Shown: in pieces, positions 5,497 to 12,837 of the stretch
How positions within the stretch are numbered: position 1 is the stretch's first letter
Layout: each line of letters starts with the position of its first letter
Assembly: GCA_028693695.1 (NCBI GenBank)
Contig: JAQUUV010000028.1
Coordinates: forward strand, 1-15,396
From: Syntrophomonas sp.
GTDB taxonomy: Bacteria > Bacillota > Syntrophomonadia > Syntrophomonadales > Syntrophomonadaceae
Length of the DNA: 15,396 nt
Reading direction: 5' to 3'
The notes under the pieces: generated by a model
What the model saw: only the letters and a program-made list of their open reading frames with translations
What the model was told of the DNA's origin: nothing
The model's database searches: none
Position numbers and translations under genes: made by a program

Positions 5497-6468
5497 ATGA
5501 AACAAATGACTTATGCGGAAGCCATTAGAGATGGTATGCGGGTAGAAATGCACAAAGATCCCAACGTCTATTTGCAAGGTGAGGATGTTGCCCAGTTTGG
5601 GGGATGCTTCGGAGTAACTGCCGGATTATATGACGAATTTGGACCTACACGGGTTATGAATACTCCAATTAGTGAAGCGGTTATTGTTGGTTCTGCAGTA
5701 GGTGCTGCTCTTGCAGGTTTAAGGCCGATTGCGGAGATTATGTTTGTTGACTTTATGGGTTGCTGCATGGATGAACTTTTCAATCAGGCAGCTAAATTAA
5801 GATATATGAATGGCGGCAAATGCAAAGTGCCCATAGTAGTACGTACCCCGTGCGGAGCCGGGATGGGGGCAGCTGCCCAGCATTCACAGTGTGTGGAATC
5901 CTGGTTTACTCATATACCCGGAGTCAAGACCGTTATGCCGTCTACTCCCGCCGATGCCAAGGGCTTGATGATAGCTGCAATCAGGGATGATAATCCGGTA
6001 ATGTATATTGAGCATAAACAGCTGCTGCCGGTACCCGGAGATGTGCCGGAAGGCGAATACGTTGTTCCACTCGGCAAAGCGGACATTAAACGTGATGGTT
6101 CCGACATTACCATTGTAGCATGGTCGTGGATGATTCAGAAAGCCCTGGCTGCTGCCGAGGAATTAGCGGCCAAAGGTATTAACGTTGAAATTCTGGATCC
6201 CCGTACCCTGGTGCCTTTTGATAAAGATGCGCTCTTGAAATCAGTTGCTAAAACCGGTAAATTACTTATCGTTCATGAAGAGGTCAAAACCAGCGGTTTC
6301 GGTGGTGAAATAGCCGCTCTGGTATGTGAAGAAGGCTTCGATTATCTGGATGCTCCCATTAAGAGAGTAACAGCTCCCGATACACCTATTCCGTTCGCTC
6401 CAATACTCGAAGGTGCCTTTATACCCAGTGCAGAAAAGATTATTAAAGCCGTAGAATCAATGTTCTAA
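5497..6468 (+). CDS. acoB: TPP-dependent dehydrogenase E1 beta subunit, acetoin-dehydrogenase-like
   Basis: This is a 323-residue E1-beta subunit and partner of the preceding gene, 21 nt downstream of it. Glu60 in the NTPISEAVIVGSAVGAAL stretch matches the glutamate that activates the TPP aminopyrimidine ring in E1-beta proteins. The GLRPIAEIMFVDFM region, the AAQHSQ loop around residue 128 and the C-terminal transketolase-C domain (LDPRTLVPFD onward) are intact. The unusual CC in FMGCCMDELFNQ and other extra cysteines fit an anaerobe but have no assigned role. AAGGAAGGG provides the ribosome site. An imperfect hairpin follows the stop, so downstream expression may be attenuated. Confidence 0.9.
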   Translation: MKQMTYAEAIRDGMRVEMHKDPNVYLQGEDVAQFGGCFGVTAGLYDEFGPTRVMNTPISEAVIVGSAVGAALAGLRPIAEIMFVDFMGCCMDELFNQAAKLRYMNGGKCKVPIVVRTPCGAGMGAAAQHSQCVESWFTHIPGVKTVMPSTPADAKGLMIAAIRDDNPVMYIEHKQLLPVPGDVPEGEYVVPLGKADIKRDGSDITIVAWSWMIQKALAAAEELAAKGINVEILDPRTLVPFDKDALLKSVAKTGKLLIVHEEVKTSGFGGEIAALVCEEGFDYLDAPIKRVTAPDTPIPFAPILEGAFIPSAEKIIKAVESMF

Positions 6469-6478
6469 GTATAAGTTA

Positions 6479-6507
6479 AGGGTGGACAGGTCTTAACTGC
6501 CCACCCT
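6479..6507. repeat. Imperfect hairpin after E1-beta
   Basis: Arms 6479-6489 and 6497-6507 pair over 11 positions with one mismatch (AGGGTGG against CCACCCT plus an inner CAG/CTG). No T-tract follows on either strand, so it is a weak or processing hairpin rather than a clear terminator. Confidence 0.5.
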
Positions 6508-6530
6508 AGACCGTCAAAAAAGCCGAATAG

Positions 6531-6717
6531 CGTCATTATTAGTGAGCAAAGCGAACACCGTTGTGCTCGTAGGGTGCTTTGTTGTTCAAGAAATCCCGTT
6601 CAATCAACGTACCCTATGTACGCCTCAATCACGGAATTCCTTGAACGCCTCGCTCTTCAACGTCATTAATAGTGAGCGAAGCGAACATCGTTGTATTCGA
6701 AGGATGCTTTTTTGTTC
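6531..6717. repeat. Pair of 57-bp direct repeats flanking an imperfect inverted repeat (MITE-like unit)
   Basis: Segments 6531-6587 and 6661-6717 match at 49 of 57 positions by eye; shared blocks include AAGCGAACA and TGCTTT. The 73 bases between them form an imperfect inverted repeat (TTCAAG...CTTGAA outside, CGTAC...GTACG inside, centred near 6613). This looks like a small non-coding mobile or recombinational element inserted between E1-beta and acoX. The open frame that crosses it (6542-6784) has no ribosome site or recognisable product. Confidence 0.65.
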
Positions 6718-6758
6718 GGTCTGTCCTATAAATTATTTTCCCGGAGGGAGGAAGCAGC

Positions 6759-7790
6759 ATGGCTTCAGTGGGAATCATCGCTAATCCAGCTTCTGGCAAA
6801 GATATCCGGCGCCTGGTGGCTTATGGTATTTGCTTTGACAACCAGGAAAAGATCAATATCGTAAAGCGTTGTTTGCTGGCATTAGCTGCCACGGGAGTGG
6901 AGCGAGTAATGTATATGCCTGATTATTACGGGATTGTTCCCCGGGCAGTGGATGGATTATCGAAAAGTCATCAGTTGCCGATCGATATAGTTGAAGCTGA
7001 TATGGAAATGACCGCGACTCAAGTGGACTCCGCCAGCGCTGCCCTGCATATGAAGCAGGCTGGAATAGACTGCATTATCACTTTAGGCGGAGATGGAACT
7101 AACCGCATGGTGGCTAAAAATTGCGGAGAGATTCCCCTGGTTCCTATTTCCACGGGTACGAACAACGTTTTTCCACAAATGTTGGAAGGTACCATAGCCG
7201 GTTTGGCAGCAGGAGTAGTAGCACGTGGTCTGGCTGATTTCCCCGCTGTACACCCGACCAAGAAGCTGGTAATCCTAAAAAATGGAACACCGATTGATAT
7301 CGCTCTGATAGATGCTGTAGTACTTAAGGATATTTTTATCGGGTCGCGTGCTATTTGGGATGAAGAGCGCATTCGGCAAGTCGTAGTCACAAGAGGTGAA
7401 CCTGATAATATTGGGATATCTTCCATAGCCGGCAATCTGCAGCCGATTGGCATTACAGAGGAAAAGGGTATGGTTATTGATATTGGTCCTGGAAAAACCA
7501 GTCTAATAGTAGCAATTGCGCCTGGTTTAATCAGGCCCATTGCGGTCGCTGATTTTAGGATTATGGGAATCGGCGATGAGCTAAAAGTTAAAAATGGTCC
7601 CTTTGTGATCGCCCTTGACGGGGAAAGAGAAGTAGAGGTAGGGGAAGGTGAGGAAGTCTCGATTAAACTCACCTTTGATGGACCTCGGGTGGTAGATCCC
7701 CGACTGGCTTTACGGCAGGCGGTAGCCAAGGGTTATTCGCAAGGCGAACAAGCACTAAAAAATCTACACTGGTTAAAGGAGGAAAACTAA
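6759..7790 (+). CDS. acoX: AcoX-like protein with NAD-kinase fold
   Basis: This is a 343-residue protein of the ATP-NAD kinase superfamily. The nucleotide-binding GGDGTN is at 110-115, preceded by NPASGKD (9-15) and followed by STGTNNVFP (131-139). The C-terminal half is the beta-rich domain seen in NAD kinases. Genes of this type are called acoX in acetoin operons; the function of AcoX is not established, and its position between E1-beta and E2 matches those operons. GGAGGGAGG lies just upstream of the ATG. The stop codon touches the E2 start with no gap, and the E2 ribosome site lies inside this gene, so the two are translationally coupled. Confidence 0.87.
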   Translation: MASVGIIANPASGKDIRRLVAYGICFDNQEKINIVKRCLLALAATGVERVMYMPDYYGIVPRAVDGLSKSHQLPIDIVEADMEMTATQVDSASAALHMKQAGIDCIITLGGDGTNRMVAKNCGEIPLVPISTGTNNVFPQMLEGTIAGLAAGVVARGLADFPAVHPTKKLVILKNGTPIDIALIDAVVLKDIFIGSRAIWDEERIRQVVVTRGEPDNIGISSIAGNLQPIGITEEKGMVIDIGPGKTSLIVAIAPGLIRPIAVADFRIMGIGDELKVKNGPFVIALDGEREVEVGEGEEVSIKLTFDGPRVVDPRLALRQAVAKGYSQGEQALKNLHWLKEEN

Positions 7791-8945
7791 ATGGCAACAC
7801 CAATTATAATGCCCAAACTGGGCCTGTCCATGAAGACGGGTACTCTGGGCAAGTGGCTTAAAAAAGAAGGCGACAGTGTTAAAAAAGGGGAAGCTCTGGT
7901 CGAGGTAATGACCGACAAAATTACTAATAAAGTGGAATCTCCGGCTGATGGAACATTATTAACGATTATATCTGCTAAAGGAACCAAACTACCCGTAGGT
8001 GGTTTGATGGGCGTATTAGGCGAAGCGGGTGAGGATATCTCTGCGATCCTGGCGGCAGGTCCGGCTGCTGCGGGTGATGCGGCACCGGCAGCAGCTGCTG
8101 CTCCAGGCGGAAAGGTTAAGATTTCACCGGCAGCCCGGAAACTAGCAGAGGACAACGGGGTTGATTATACCCGTATTAGCGGAACTGGCCCTGATGGCCG
8201 GATAACTCGTGAAGACGTTGAAAAAGCCATCGAGGAAGGCCCGGGTGACGAGCGTCCCACCATAAAAGTTCAACCATACGAAGGCATGAGAAAAGCCATC
8301 GGTGAAAACATGCTGGCTAGTTGGACCAGCAATGCTAAGGTAACCGAACATGTAAGTGTTGATATGTCGGGGATACTTACCCTGCGTAAAACTATTAATG
8401 AGGGTGCGAAAGATAAAGATAAAATATCAGTTACTGCCCTGCTGACCAAAGCCGTAGCAAAAGCGATTGAGATCAATCCTATTGTCAACATAACTCTGGA
8501 TGGTGACGAGGTAAAAACCCTTAAGGACATTAATATAGGTATGGCAGTGGCTGTTCCTGACGGCTTGATTGTACCCGTAATTAGAAACGCCAATGGTAAA
8601 AAACTAGCTGAGGTAAATGCAGAAATCAACGATTTAGCCAAACGTGGCCGCAAGAATAAGCTGGAGCCGGATGAAATGAGCGGTGCAACCTTCACTATCA
8701 CCAACTTGGGCGGTTACGGTTCGGTAGATTGGTTTACGCCCATCATTAATCCACCCGAATCAGCTATTTTGGGAATAGGAAGAACTATAGATAAACCGGT
8801 AGTGGTTAAGGGTGAGGTTGTGGTCCGGCCTATGATGGGACTCTCCTTATCTATTGACCATCGCATCATTGATGGAGCGCCAGGGGCTGAATGGCTGGCC
8901 GTGTTGATTAAGTTAATTGAAAATCCTCAAAAGATTTTTATCTAA
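7791..8945 (+). CDS. acoC: Dihydrolipoyl acyltransferase E2, acetoin-dehydrogenase-like
   Basis: This is a 384-residue E2 core protein that transfers the acyl group from lipoamide to CoA. An N-terminal lipoyl domain (about 1-75) carries the lipoylation site Lys43 in the TDKITNKVE context. An Ala/Pro/Gly linker (about 83-108) follows, then a peripheral-subunit-binding domain (about 112-150; ISPAARKLAEDNGVD, GTGPDGRITREDV) and the acyltransferase domain with catalytic His357 and Asp361 in DHRIIDG. There is one lipoyl domain, as in other aco and Gram-positive E2s. A subunit-binding domain implies docking of an E1 or E3, although no E3 gene lies nearby. Lipoate genes follow within 500 bases, consistent with the need to lipoylate this protein. 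Confidence 0.93.
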   Translation: MATPIIMPKLGLSMKTGTLGKWLKKEGDSVKKGEALVEVMTDKITNKVESPADGTLLTIISAKGTKLPVGGLMGVLGEAGEDISAILAAGPAAAGDAAPAAAAAPGGKVKISPAARKLAEDNGVDYTRISGTGPDGRITREDVEKAIEEGPGDERPTIKVQPYEGMRKAIGENMLASWTSNAKVTEHVSVDMSGILTLRKTINEGAKDKDKISVTALLTKAVAKAIEINPIVNITLDGDEVKTLKDINIGMAVAVPDGLIVPVIRNANGKKLAEVNAEINDLAKRGRKNKLEPDEMSGATFTITNLGGYGSVDWFTPIINPPESAILGIGRTIDKPVVVKGEVVVRPMMGLSLSIDHRIIDGAPGAEWLAVLIKLIENPQKIFI

Positions 8946-8995
8946 TTAAAAATTGACAAAAACAATAAGTGCGAAATTATAAGGAGGAATAAGTA

Positions 8996-9340
8996 ATGGT
9001 AAAAGATCCGAATCAAATATTGGATGATATGTGGGAAGGCATTGGGAAAATAGCGGAGGAAGCCCCTGAAATTTATCAAGCATTTTTACACACGGACCAA
9101 GCAGCATATGTTGACGGCGAATTAGATTCGAAAACCAAACAATTAATCGCACTTGGAATAGCCTTATTTACTCGCTGTGAATATTGTATGACTCTTCATA
9201 CTCAGCTTGCTTTAAAAGAAGGTTCTAACCGTGATGAAATATTAGAAGTAATTGGTGTAGCAACTGCATTCGGTGGTTCTCCTTCCATGTCTTATGGTGT
9301 AACTACGGTGCTAAGAGCTGTTGAAGAGTTCGAAGATTAA
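8996..9340 (+). CDS. AhpD-like carboxymuconolactone-decarboxylase (CMD) family protein
   Basis: This is a 114-residue all-helical CMD-domain protein with the redox motif Cys61-x2-Cys64-x3-His68 (CEYCMTLH), the hallmark of AhpD-like alkylhydroperoxidases rather than ring decarboxylases. In Mycobacterium tuberculosis AhpD is reduced through the lipoyl group of an E2 protein (SucB) and dihydrolipoamide dehydrogenase, and passes electrons to AhpC. Here it lies 50 nt after a lipoylated E2 and 25 nt before lipB. A role in taking electrons from lipoyl groups is therefore an attractive inference. AAGGAGG lies 8 nt upstream of the ATG. No AhpC partner is in the window. Confidence 0.87.
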   Translation: MVKDPNQILDDMWEGIGKIAEEAPEIYQAFLHTDQAAYVDGELDSKTKQLIALGIALFTRCEYCMTLHTQLALKEGSNRDEILEVIGVATAFGGSPSMSYGVTTVLRAVEEFED

Positions 9341-9365
9341 GTTTTAGTTTACAGGGGATGATGAT

Positions 9366-10064
9366 GTGACCAGGAAAGGATACTGTTTGGAACTAGGTAC
9401 TGAAGAATACGGTAAGATCTTTAAATTACAGAAGTCTCTTAATTATGCCCGTAGGCATGGGACCATACCAGATATAGTAATTTTCTTGGAACATCATCCC
9501 TGCTTTACCGTAGGAAGACGTGGCGGGTTCGAGCATATCCTGGTTAATGATCAGTTTTTGGAGCAGCAAGGGATCAGGATATACGAAACCGACCGGGGTG
9601 GGGACATCACTTACCACGGGCCGGGTCAGCTAGTTTGTTATCCGATTCTAAATCTTAATGGGTTTGGGCGTGATGTACATTTATATGCCCACCAGATGGA
9701 GACAACGTTGATTCGTACCCTGGCATCTTTCGGTATAGAGGCTGGTCGGAAAGAGGAGTATCCCGGGGTTTGGGCAGGAGAGGCTAAAATAGGCGCTGAA
9801 GGTATAGGCGTCCAACATTGGGTTACCATGCACGGGGTTTCGCTGAATGTTTGCCCCGATCTGCGCCATTTTTCATTCATTGTTCCCTGCGGAATTTCCA
9901 CCCTGGGGGTAACCTCCATGGAGAAAATCCTTGATTATCCAGTGGATATAGCCTTAGTAAGGCGGGAAATGCGCAGTCAATTAAGCCAAGTATTCGATTT
10001 AGTTCTGGAAGACATTAGTATCGAGAAAGTTAAGGAGATGGTAGCAGATGCTCAAGATGGATAG
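9366..10064 (+). CDS. lipB: Octanoyl-[carrier protein]:protein N-octanoyltransferase
   Basis: This is a 232-residue LipB. It moves the octanoyl group from acyl carrier protein to the lipoyl-domain lysine, the first step of de novo lipoate assembly. The signature RGGDITYHGPGQLV is at 77-90. The catalytic dyad is Lys141 (GEAKIGAEGI) and Cys175 (FIVPCGI). The start is a GTG at 9366 with AGGGG 8 nt upstream; the nearby ATG triplets at 9358-9363 are in another frame and stop at once. It overlaps lipA by 17 nt. Targets in this cluster would be the E2 at 7791 and possibly the GcvH-like proteins. Confidence 0.95.
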   Translation: MTRKGYCLELGTEEYGKIFKLQKSLNYARRHGTIPDIVIFLEHHPCFTVGRRGGFEHILVNDQFLEQQGIRIYETDRGGDITYHGPGQLVCYPILNLNGFGRDVHLYAHQMETTLIRTLASFGIEAGRKEEYPGVWAGEAKIGAEGIGVQHWVTMHGVSLNVCPDLRHFSFIVPCGISTLGVTSMEKILDYPVDIALVRREMRSQLSQVFDLVLEDISIEKVKEMVADAQDG

Positions 10065-10947
10065 ACCGGATTGGTTAACCGTACAGGTCCCTGAAGCTGA
10101 AGCTCTGGACAGAATGAAACTGCTGCTGGATTCAGGCCATCTCCATACCGTTTGTGAAGGCGCTGACTGCCCAAATATCGGGGAGTGTTTTGCTAATAAA
10201 ACCTGTACCTTTATGATCCTGGGCAATGTTTGTACCCGAAATTGCAGGTTTTGTGCCGTTACTCATGGGCGTCCATCAACCGTCGATCCGGGCGAGCCGC
10301 AAGCCGTAGCATTAACTACTCGGCAATTGGGATTGAAGCATGTAGTAGTAACCTCGGTTACCAGGGATGATCTGGCTGACGGAGGTGCCAGGCATTTTGC
10401 TGCTACGATTAGAGCGATCCGCGCCCTAGTACCGGAAGCTACCATTGAAGTGCTAATCCCTGATTTTCAGGGAAGTATGGATGCTTTACAAATGGTGGTG
10501 GATGCTAGACCCGATGTTATAAATCACAATGTAGAAACTGTTCCCATGCTATATTCTTCCGTTAGACCACAGGCTATATATAGCCGTTCCCTGGAGCTAT
10601 TGCACCGGGTCAGTGAATCAGGAAGAGATATATTGTCCAAATCTGGTTTAATGCTGGGTTTGGGGGAAACTAACGGGGATGTTATCGAAGTCATGGAGGA
10701 TTTGCGGAAGGTTAACTGTAACATTCTAACTCTGGGTCAGTACCTTAGTCCTTCTCCTAACCATCATCCCATAGTTGAGTATGTGCACCCGGATACCTTT
10801 AAGATGCTGCAAAAAATGGGCTATAATATGGGGTTTGTGGAAGTTAATGCCGGACCGTTAGTACGTAGTTCTTATAATGCGGCTAAAACTTTTTCAAATA
10901 TAGACGTTAATAAAATGAGAAAGGGGGTTATAAAAAACCATGGCTAA
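10048..10947 (+). CDS. lipA: Lipoyl synthase (radical SAM)
   Basis: This is a 299-residue LipA. It inserts two sulfur atoms into the protein-bound octanoyl chain. The auxiliary, sulfur-donating [4Fe-4S] cluster cysteines are Cys36, Cys41 and Cys47 (CEGADCPNIGEC). The radical-SAM cluster cysteines are Cys62, Cys66 and Cys69 (CTRNCRFC). The C-terminal RSSY (273-276) supplies the conserved serine ligand of the auxiliary cluster. All key residues are present and the length is normal. AAGGAG lies about 12 nt before the ATG, inside the end of lipB. The gene overlaps the following GcvH-like gene by 8 nt, so lipB, lipA and that gene are one translationally linked block. Confidence 0.96.
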   Translation: MLKMDRPDWLTVQVPEAEALDRMKLLLDSGHLHTVCEGADCPNIGECFANKTCTFMILGNVCTRNCRFCAVTHGRPSTVDPGEPQAVALTTRQLGLKHVVVTSVTRDDLADGGARHFAATIRAIRALVPEATIEVLIPDFQGSMDALQMVVDARPDVINHNVETVPMLYSSVRPQAIYSRSLELLHRVSESGRDILSKSGLMLGLGETNGDVIEVMEDLRKVNCNILTLGQYLSPSPNHHPIVEYVHPDTFKMLQKMGYNMGFVEVNAGPLVRSSYNAAKTFSNIDVNKMRKGVIKNHG

Positions 10948-11362
10948 AGTAGATAAATATGAAATTCCTGATGAACTTTATTACACTATCGACCATGCCT
11001 GGGTGAAAATAGAAGGAAACCAGGTGAGAATAGGTATTACCGACTTTATGCAACAACTGGCTGGTGAAATAACCTTTGTCAGAGTTCCACGGGTAGGCAA
11101 GGATATGGAAGCAGGGAAGAACTTGTGTTCAATGCAATCAGGAAAATGGGCCGGGAAGATTGCTGTGCCAGTAACTGGAAAGATTGTTGACGTTAATAAA
11201 GACCTGGCTTCAGTACCCAAACCTTTGAATGAAGATCCTTATGGACAGGGATGGATAGCAGTTATGGAGCCGGCCAATATGGCTGATGTGGAAGCTAACC
11301 TGCTGCACGGTGATAAGGCTATCGATTTTGTTAAAGAAGAGATGGCTAAGCATGCTCAATAG
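10940..11362 (+). CDS. GcvH-like lipoyl carrier protein (first copy)
   Basis: This 140-residue protein has the glycine-cleavage H-protein fold. YYTIDHAWVKIEGNQVRIGITDF is replaced only in detail from classical GcvH, and the C-terminal NEDPYGQGWIAVMEP (about 97-111) is conserved. By spacing to the following proline, Lys69 is the lipoylation site. It sits in QSGK rather than the usual ESVK context, with a nearby Cys63. No glycine-cleavage P or T gene is present. The gene overlaps lipA by 8 nt and precedes a GlcD-like/HdrD-like pair, so a role as a free lipoyl redox or acyl carrier is more likely than glycine cleavage. GcvH-like LbpA carriers are known beside Hdr-like complexes in sulfur oxidisers, which is a useful parallel but not proof. 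Confidence 0.88.
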   Translation: MAKVDKYEIPDELYYTIDHAWVKIEGNQVRIGITDFMQQLAGEITFVRVPRVGKDMEAGKNLCSMQSGKWAGKIAVPVTGKIVDVNKDLASVPKPLNEDPYGQGWIAVMEPANMADVEANLLHGDKAIDFVKEEMAKHAQ

Positions 11363-11385
11363 ACCCATGTTAGGGGGAATTACTG

Positions 11386-12834
11386 GTGAATAAAGAAATA
11401 GTACAAAAAATGCTGGAGAAATATGGTGACCGCGCCACAGATTCGATGTTTGAACGGTCTTTGTATGCACGCGATTTGGCGCCGGTACCAGCAATACTTG
11501 CCAATATGTTAATCAAAACCCTTCCGGATATTGTAGTGCGACCCTCCAATACCGAAGAGGTCGCTGCGATAATGAAAACAGCTTTTGCTAATAATATTCC
11601 GGTAACTCCTCGAGCTGGGGCTTCTACTGTTTACTTTAATTCGGTACCTACTAAAAGCGGAATATTGATGGACCTTAACCTTATCAAGGGTATTGTTGGA
11701 CTTGATGAGGAGGGGATGACAGTTACAGTTAAAGCTGGTACCACCTGGAGCGAACTGGATGAGTTTTTAAATAACCAAGGGTTGGCACCGAAATCCTTTC
11801 CCAGCAGTGCGCCAGCTGCCACCATTGGTGGATGGTTTTGTATGATGGGTTATGGTATTGGAAGCATGAAATACGGTAGTCTTCTTTCCCAGGTTAAGTC
11901 CATAGAAGTAGTATTACCTGATGGGTCAATCAAAAAGGTTTCCCAGGAAACAAATCCTGCTCTGGACTGGTTTGTATCTTCAGAGGGAACTCTGGGGATT
12001 ATTACCCAGTTGGAAGTGGAAGTACGCAAACTTACTAATATGAAACACTTTTTACTACAACTACCTGATGCCAGGAAAATGCTTGATACTATGAAAACTA
12101 TAATTGATGCCCCGGTTGTACCCTATAATATGCATTTTTCTGATCAGGAATGTTTAAAAGCTATGAAAGCCTTGGGATTTTCACCGGCCAACATGGATAT
12201 TGGTTGTATTATCGGTATTGATTATGAGGGTTCAGATGAGGAATTGAAACAGGCCCAGGAGATTATTGATAGTCTGGCCGTCGCCAACAAGCTTGTTAAT
12301 CCTATACCCCAGGAAAGTGCTGAACTGGAATGGGAGGAAAGATTTAAAGCCTTAAAACTTAAAAGGGGTGGGCCATCAGTTTTAGGTGCTGAAGTATGGC
12401 TGCCGATAAAAGGGCTGCCTGCCTACTTGGAAGATGTGCAGAAGATGGCCCGGGGATATGGATTAAATTTATTCTCTTATGGACATGTGGTTACTCCTGA
12501 ATATGCCACCGTCATGACTACCTTCTATGCTGATGAAACTCAAACTATTAAATATATCATTAATCTTAGCCTGGTAAAGAAGATTCACGATATTGGTCAT
12601 CGGTATGGGGGTAACCCCTATGGAGTTGGATTATGGAATTCACCGATGATAGGCCGAATCCACCAGCCGCCCCAACTGGGCGAACTAAGAAAAAGAAAAC
12701 AGGCTATGGACAGCAAGGGAATCATGAATCCCGGTAAGGTTTATCGTGCCCCCCTTATGTTGAATCCATTTAACTATTCCTTAGGTATGAATGTTTTAGC
12801 CGGGGTAAGAAGAGTTTTTGGAAAGGGGTGGTAA
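11386..12834 (+). CDS. GlcD-like FAD-binding oxidoreductase
   Basis: This is a 482-residue flavoprotein of the PCMH-type FAD family (glycolate/D-lactate dehydrogenase GlcD and alkyl-DHAP synthase relatives). The FAD-binding domain spans about 40-215. It includes the modified loop PRAGAS (75-80), GILMDLNLIKGI (92-103) and PSSAPAATIGGW (139-150). The C-terminal cap domain ends in the family signature MDSKGIMNPGKV. A further hydrophobic, basic tail of about 29 residues follows and may touch the membrane or the partner. The usual GGGT-type glycine-rich loop is altered here, so substrate use may differ. The start is GTG 11386 with AGGGGG upstream. It is followed 3 nt later by the GlcF-like gene, the usual partner. 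The substrate (2-hydroxy acid or other) is not known. Confidence 0.87.
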   Translation: MNKEIVQKMLEKYGDRATDSMFERSLYARDLAPVPAILANMLIKTLPDIVVRPSNTEEVAAIMKTAFANNIPVTPRAGASTVYFNSVPTKSGILMDLNLIKGIVGLDEEGMTVTVKAGTTWSELDEFLNNQGLAPKSFPSSAPAATIGGWFCMMGYGIGSMKYGSLLSQVKSIEVVLPDGSIKKVSQETNPALDWFVSSEGTLGIITQLEVEVRKLTNMKHFLLQLPDARKMLDTMKTIIDAPVVPYNMHFSDQECLKAMKALGFSPANMDIGCIIGIDYEGSDEELKQAQEIIDSLAVANKLVNPIPQESAELEWEERFKALKLKRGGPSVLGAEVWLPIKGLPAYLEDVQKMARGYGLNLFSYGHVVTPEYATVMTTFYADETQTIKYIINLSLVKKIHDIGHRYGGNPYGVGLWNSPMIGRIHQPPQLGELRKRKQAMDSKGIMNPGKVYRAPLMLNPFNYSLGMNVLAGVRRVFGKGW

Positions 12835-12837
12835 CCG

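Noticed and set aside
6542..6784. 80-codon plus-strand open frame between E1-beta and acoX
   Set aside because: It runs through the direct repeats, starts at a GTG without a ribosome site, overlaps the acoX start and resembles no protein family.
7019..7729. 236-codon minus-strand frame opposite acoX
   Set aside because: It is antisense to a clearly conserved NAD-kinase-fold protein, is rich in Ser/Pro/Ile from complementary codon bias, and has no ribosome site.
8270..8704. 144-codon minus-strand frame opposite E2
   Set aside because: Antisense shadow of the conserved E2 catalytic domain; no family resemblance.
4513..8945. Pyruvate dehydrogenase complex
   Set aside because: An AcoX-like gene between E1-beta and E2, the E1-alpha type and the sigma-54 promoter fit an acetoin-type complex better, although the substrate is not proven.
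10940..11362. Glycine cleavage system H protein as a glycine-degradation gene
   Set aside because: No GcvP, GcvT or other glycine-cleavage gene is present and the lipoyl motif is atypical, so it is annotated only as GcvH-like.
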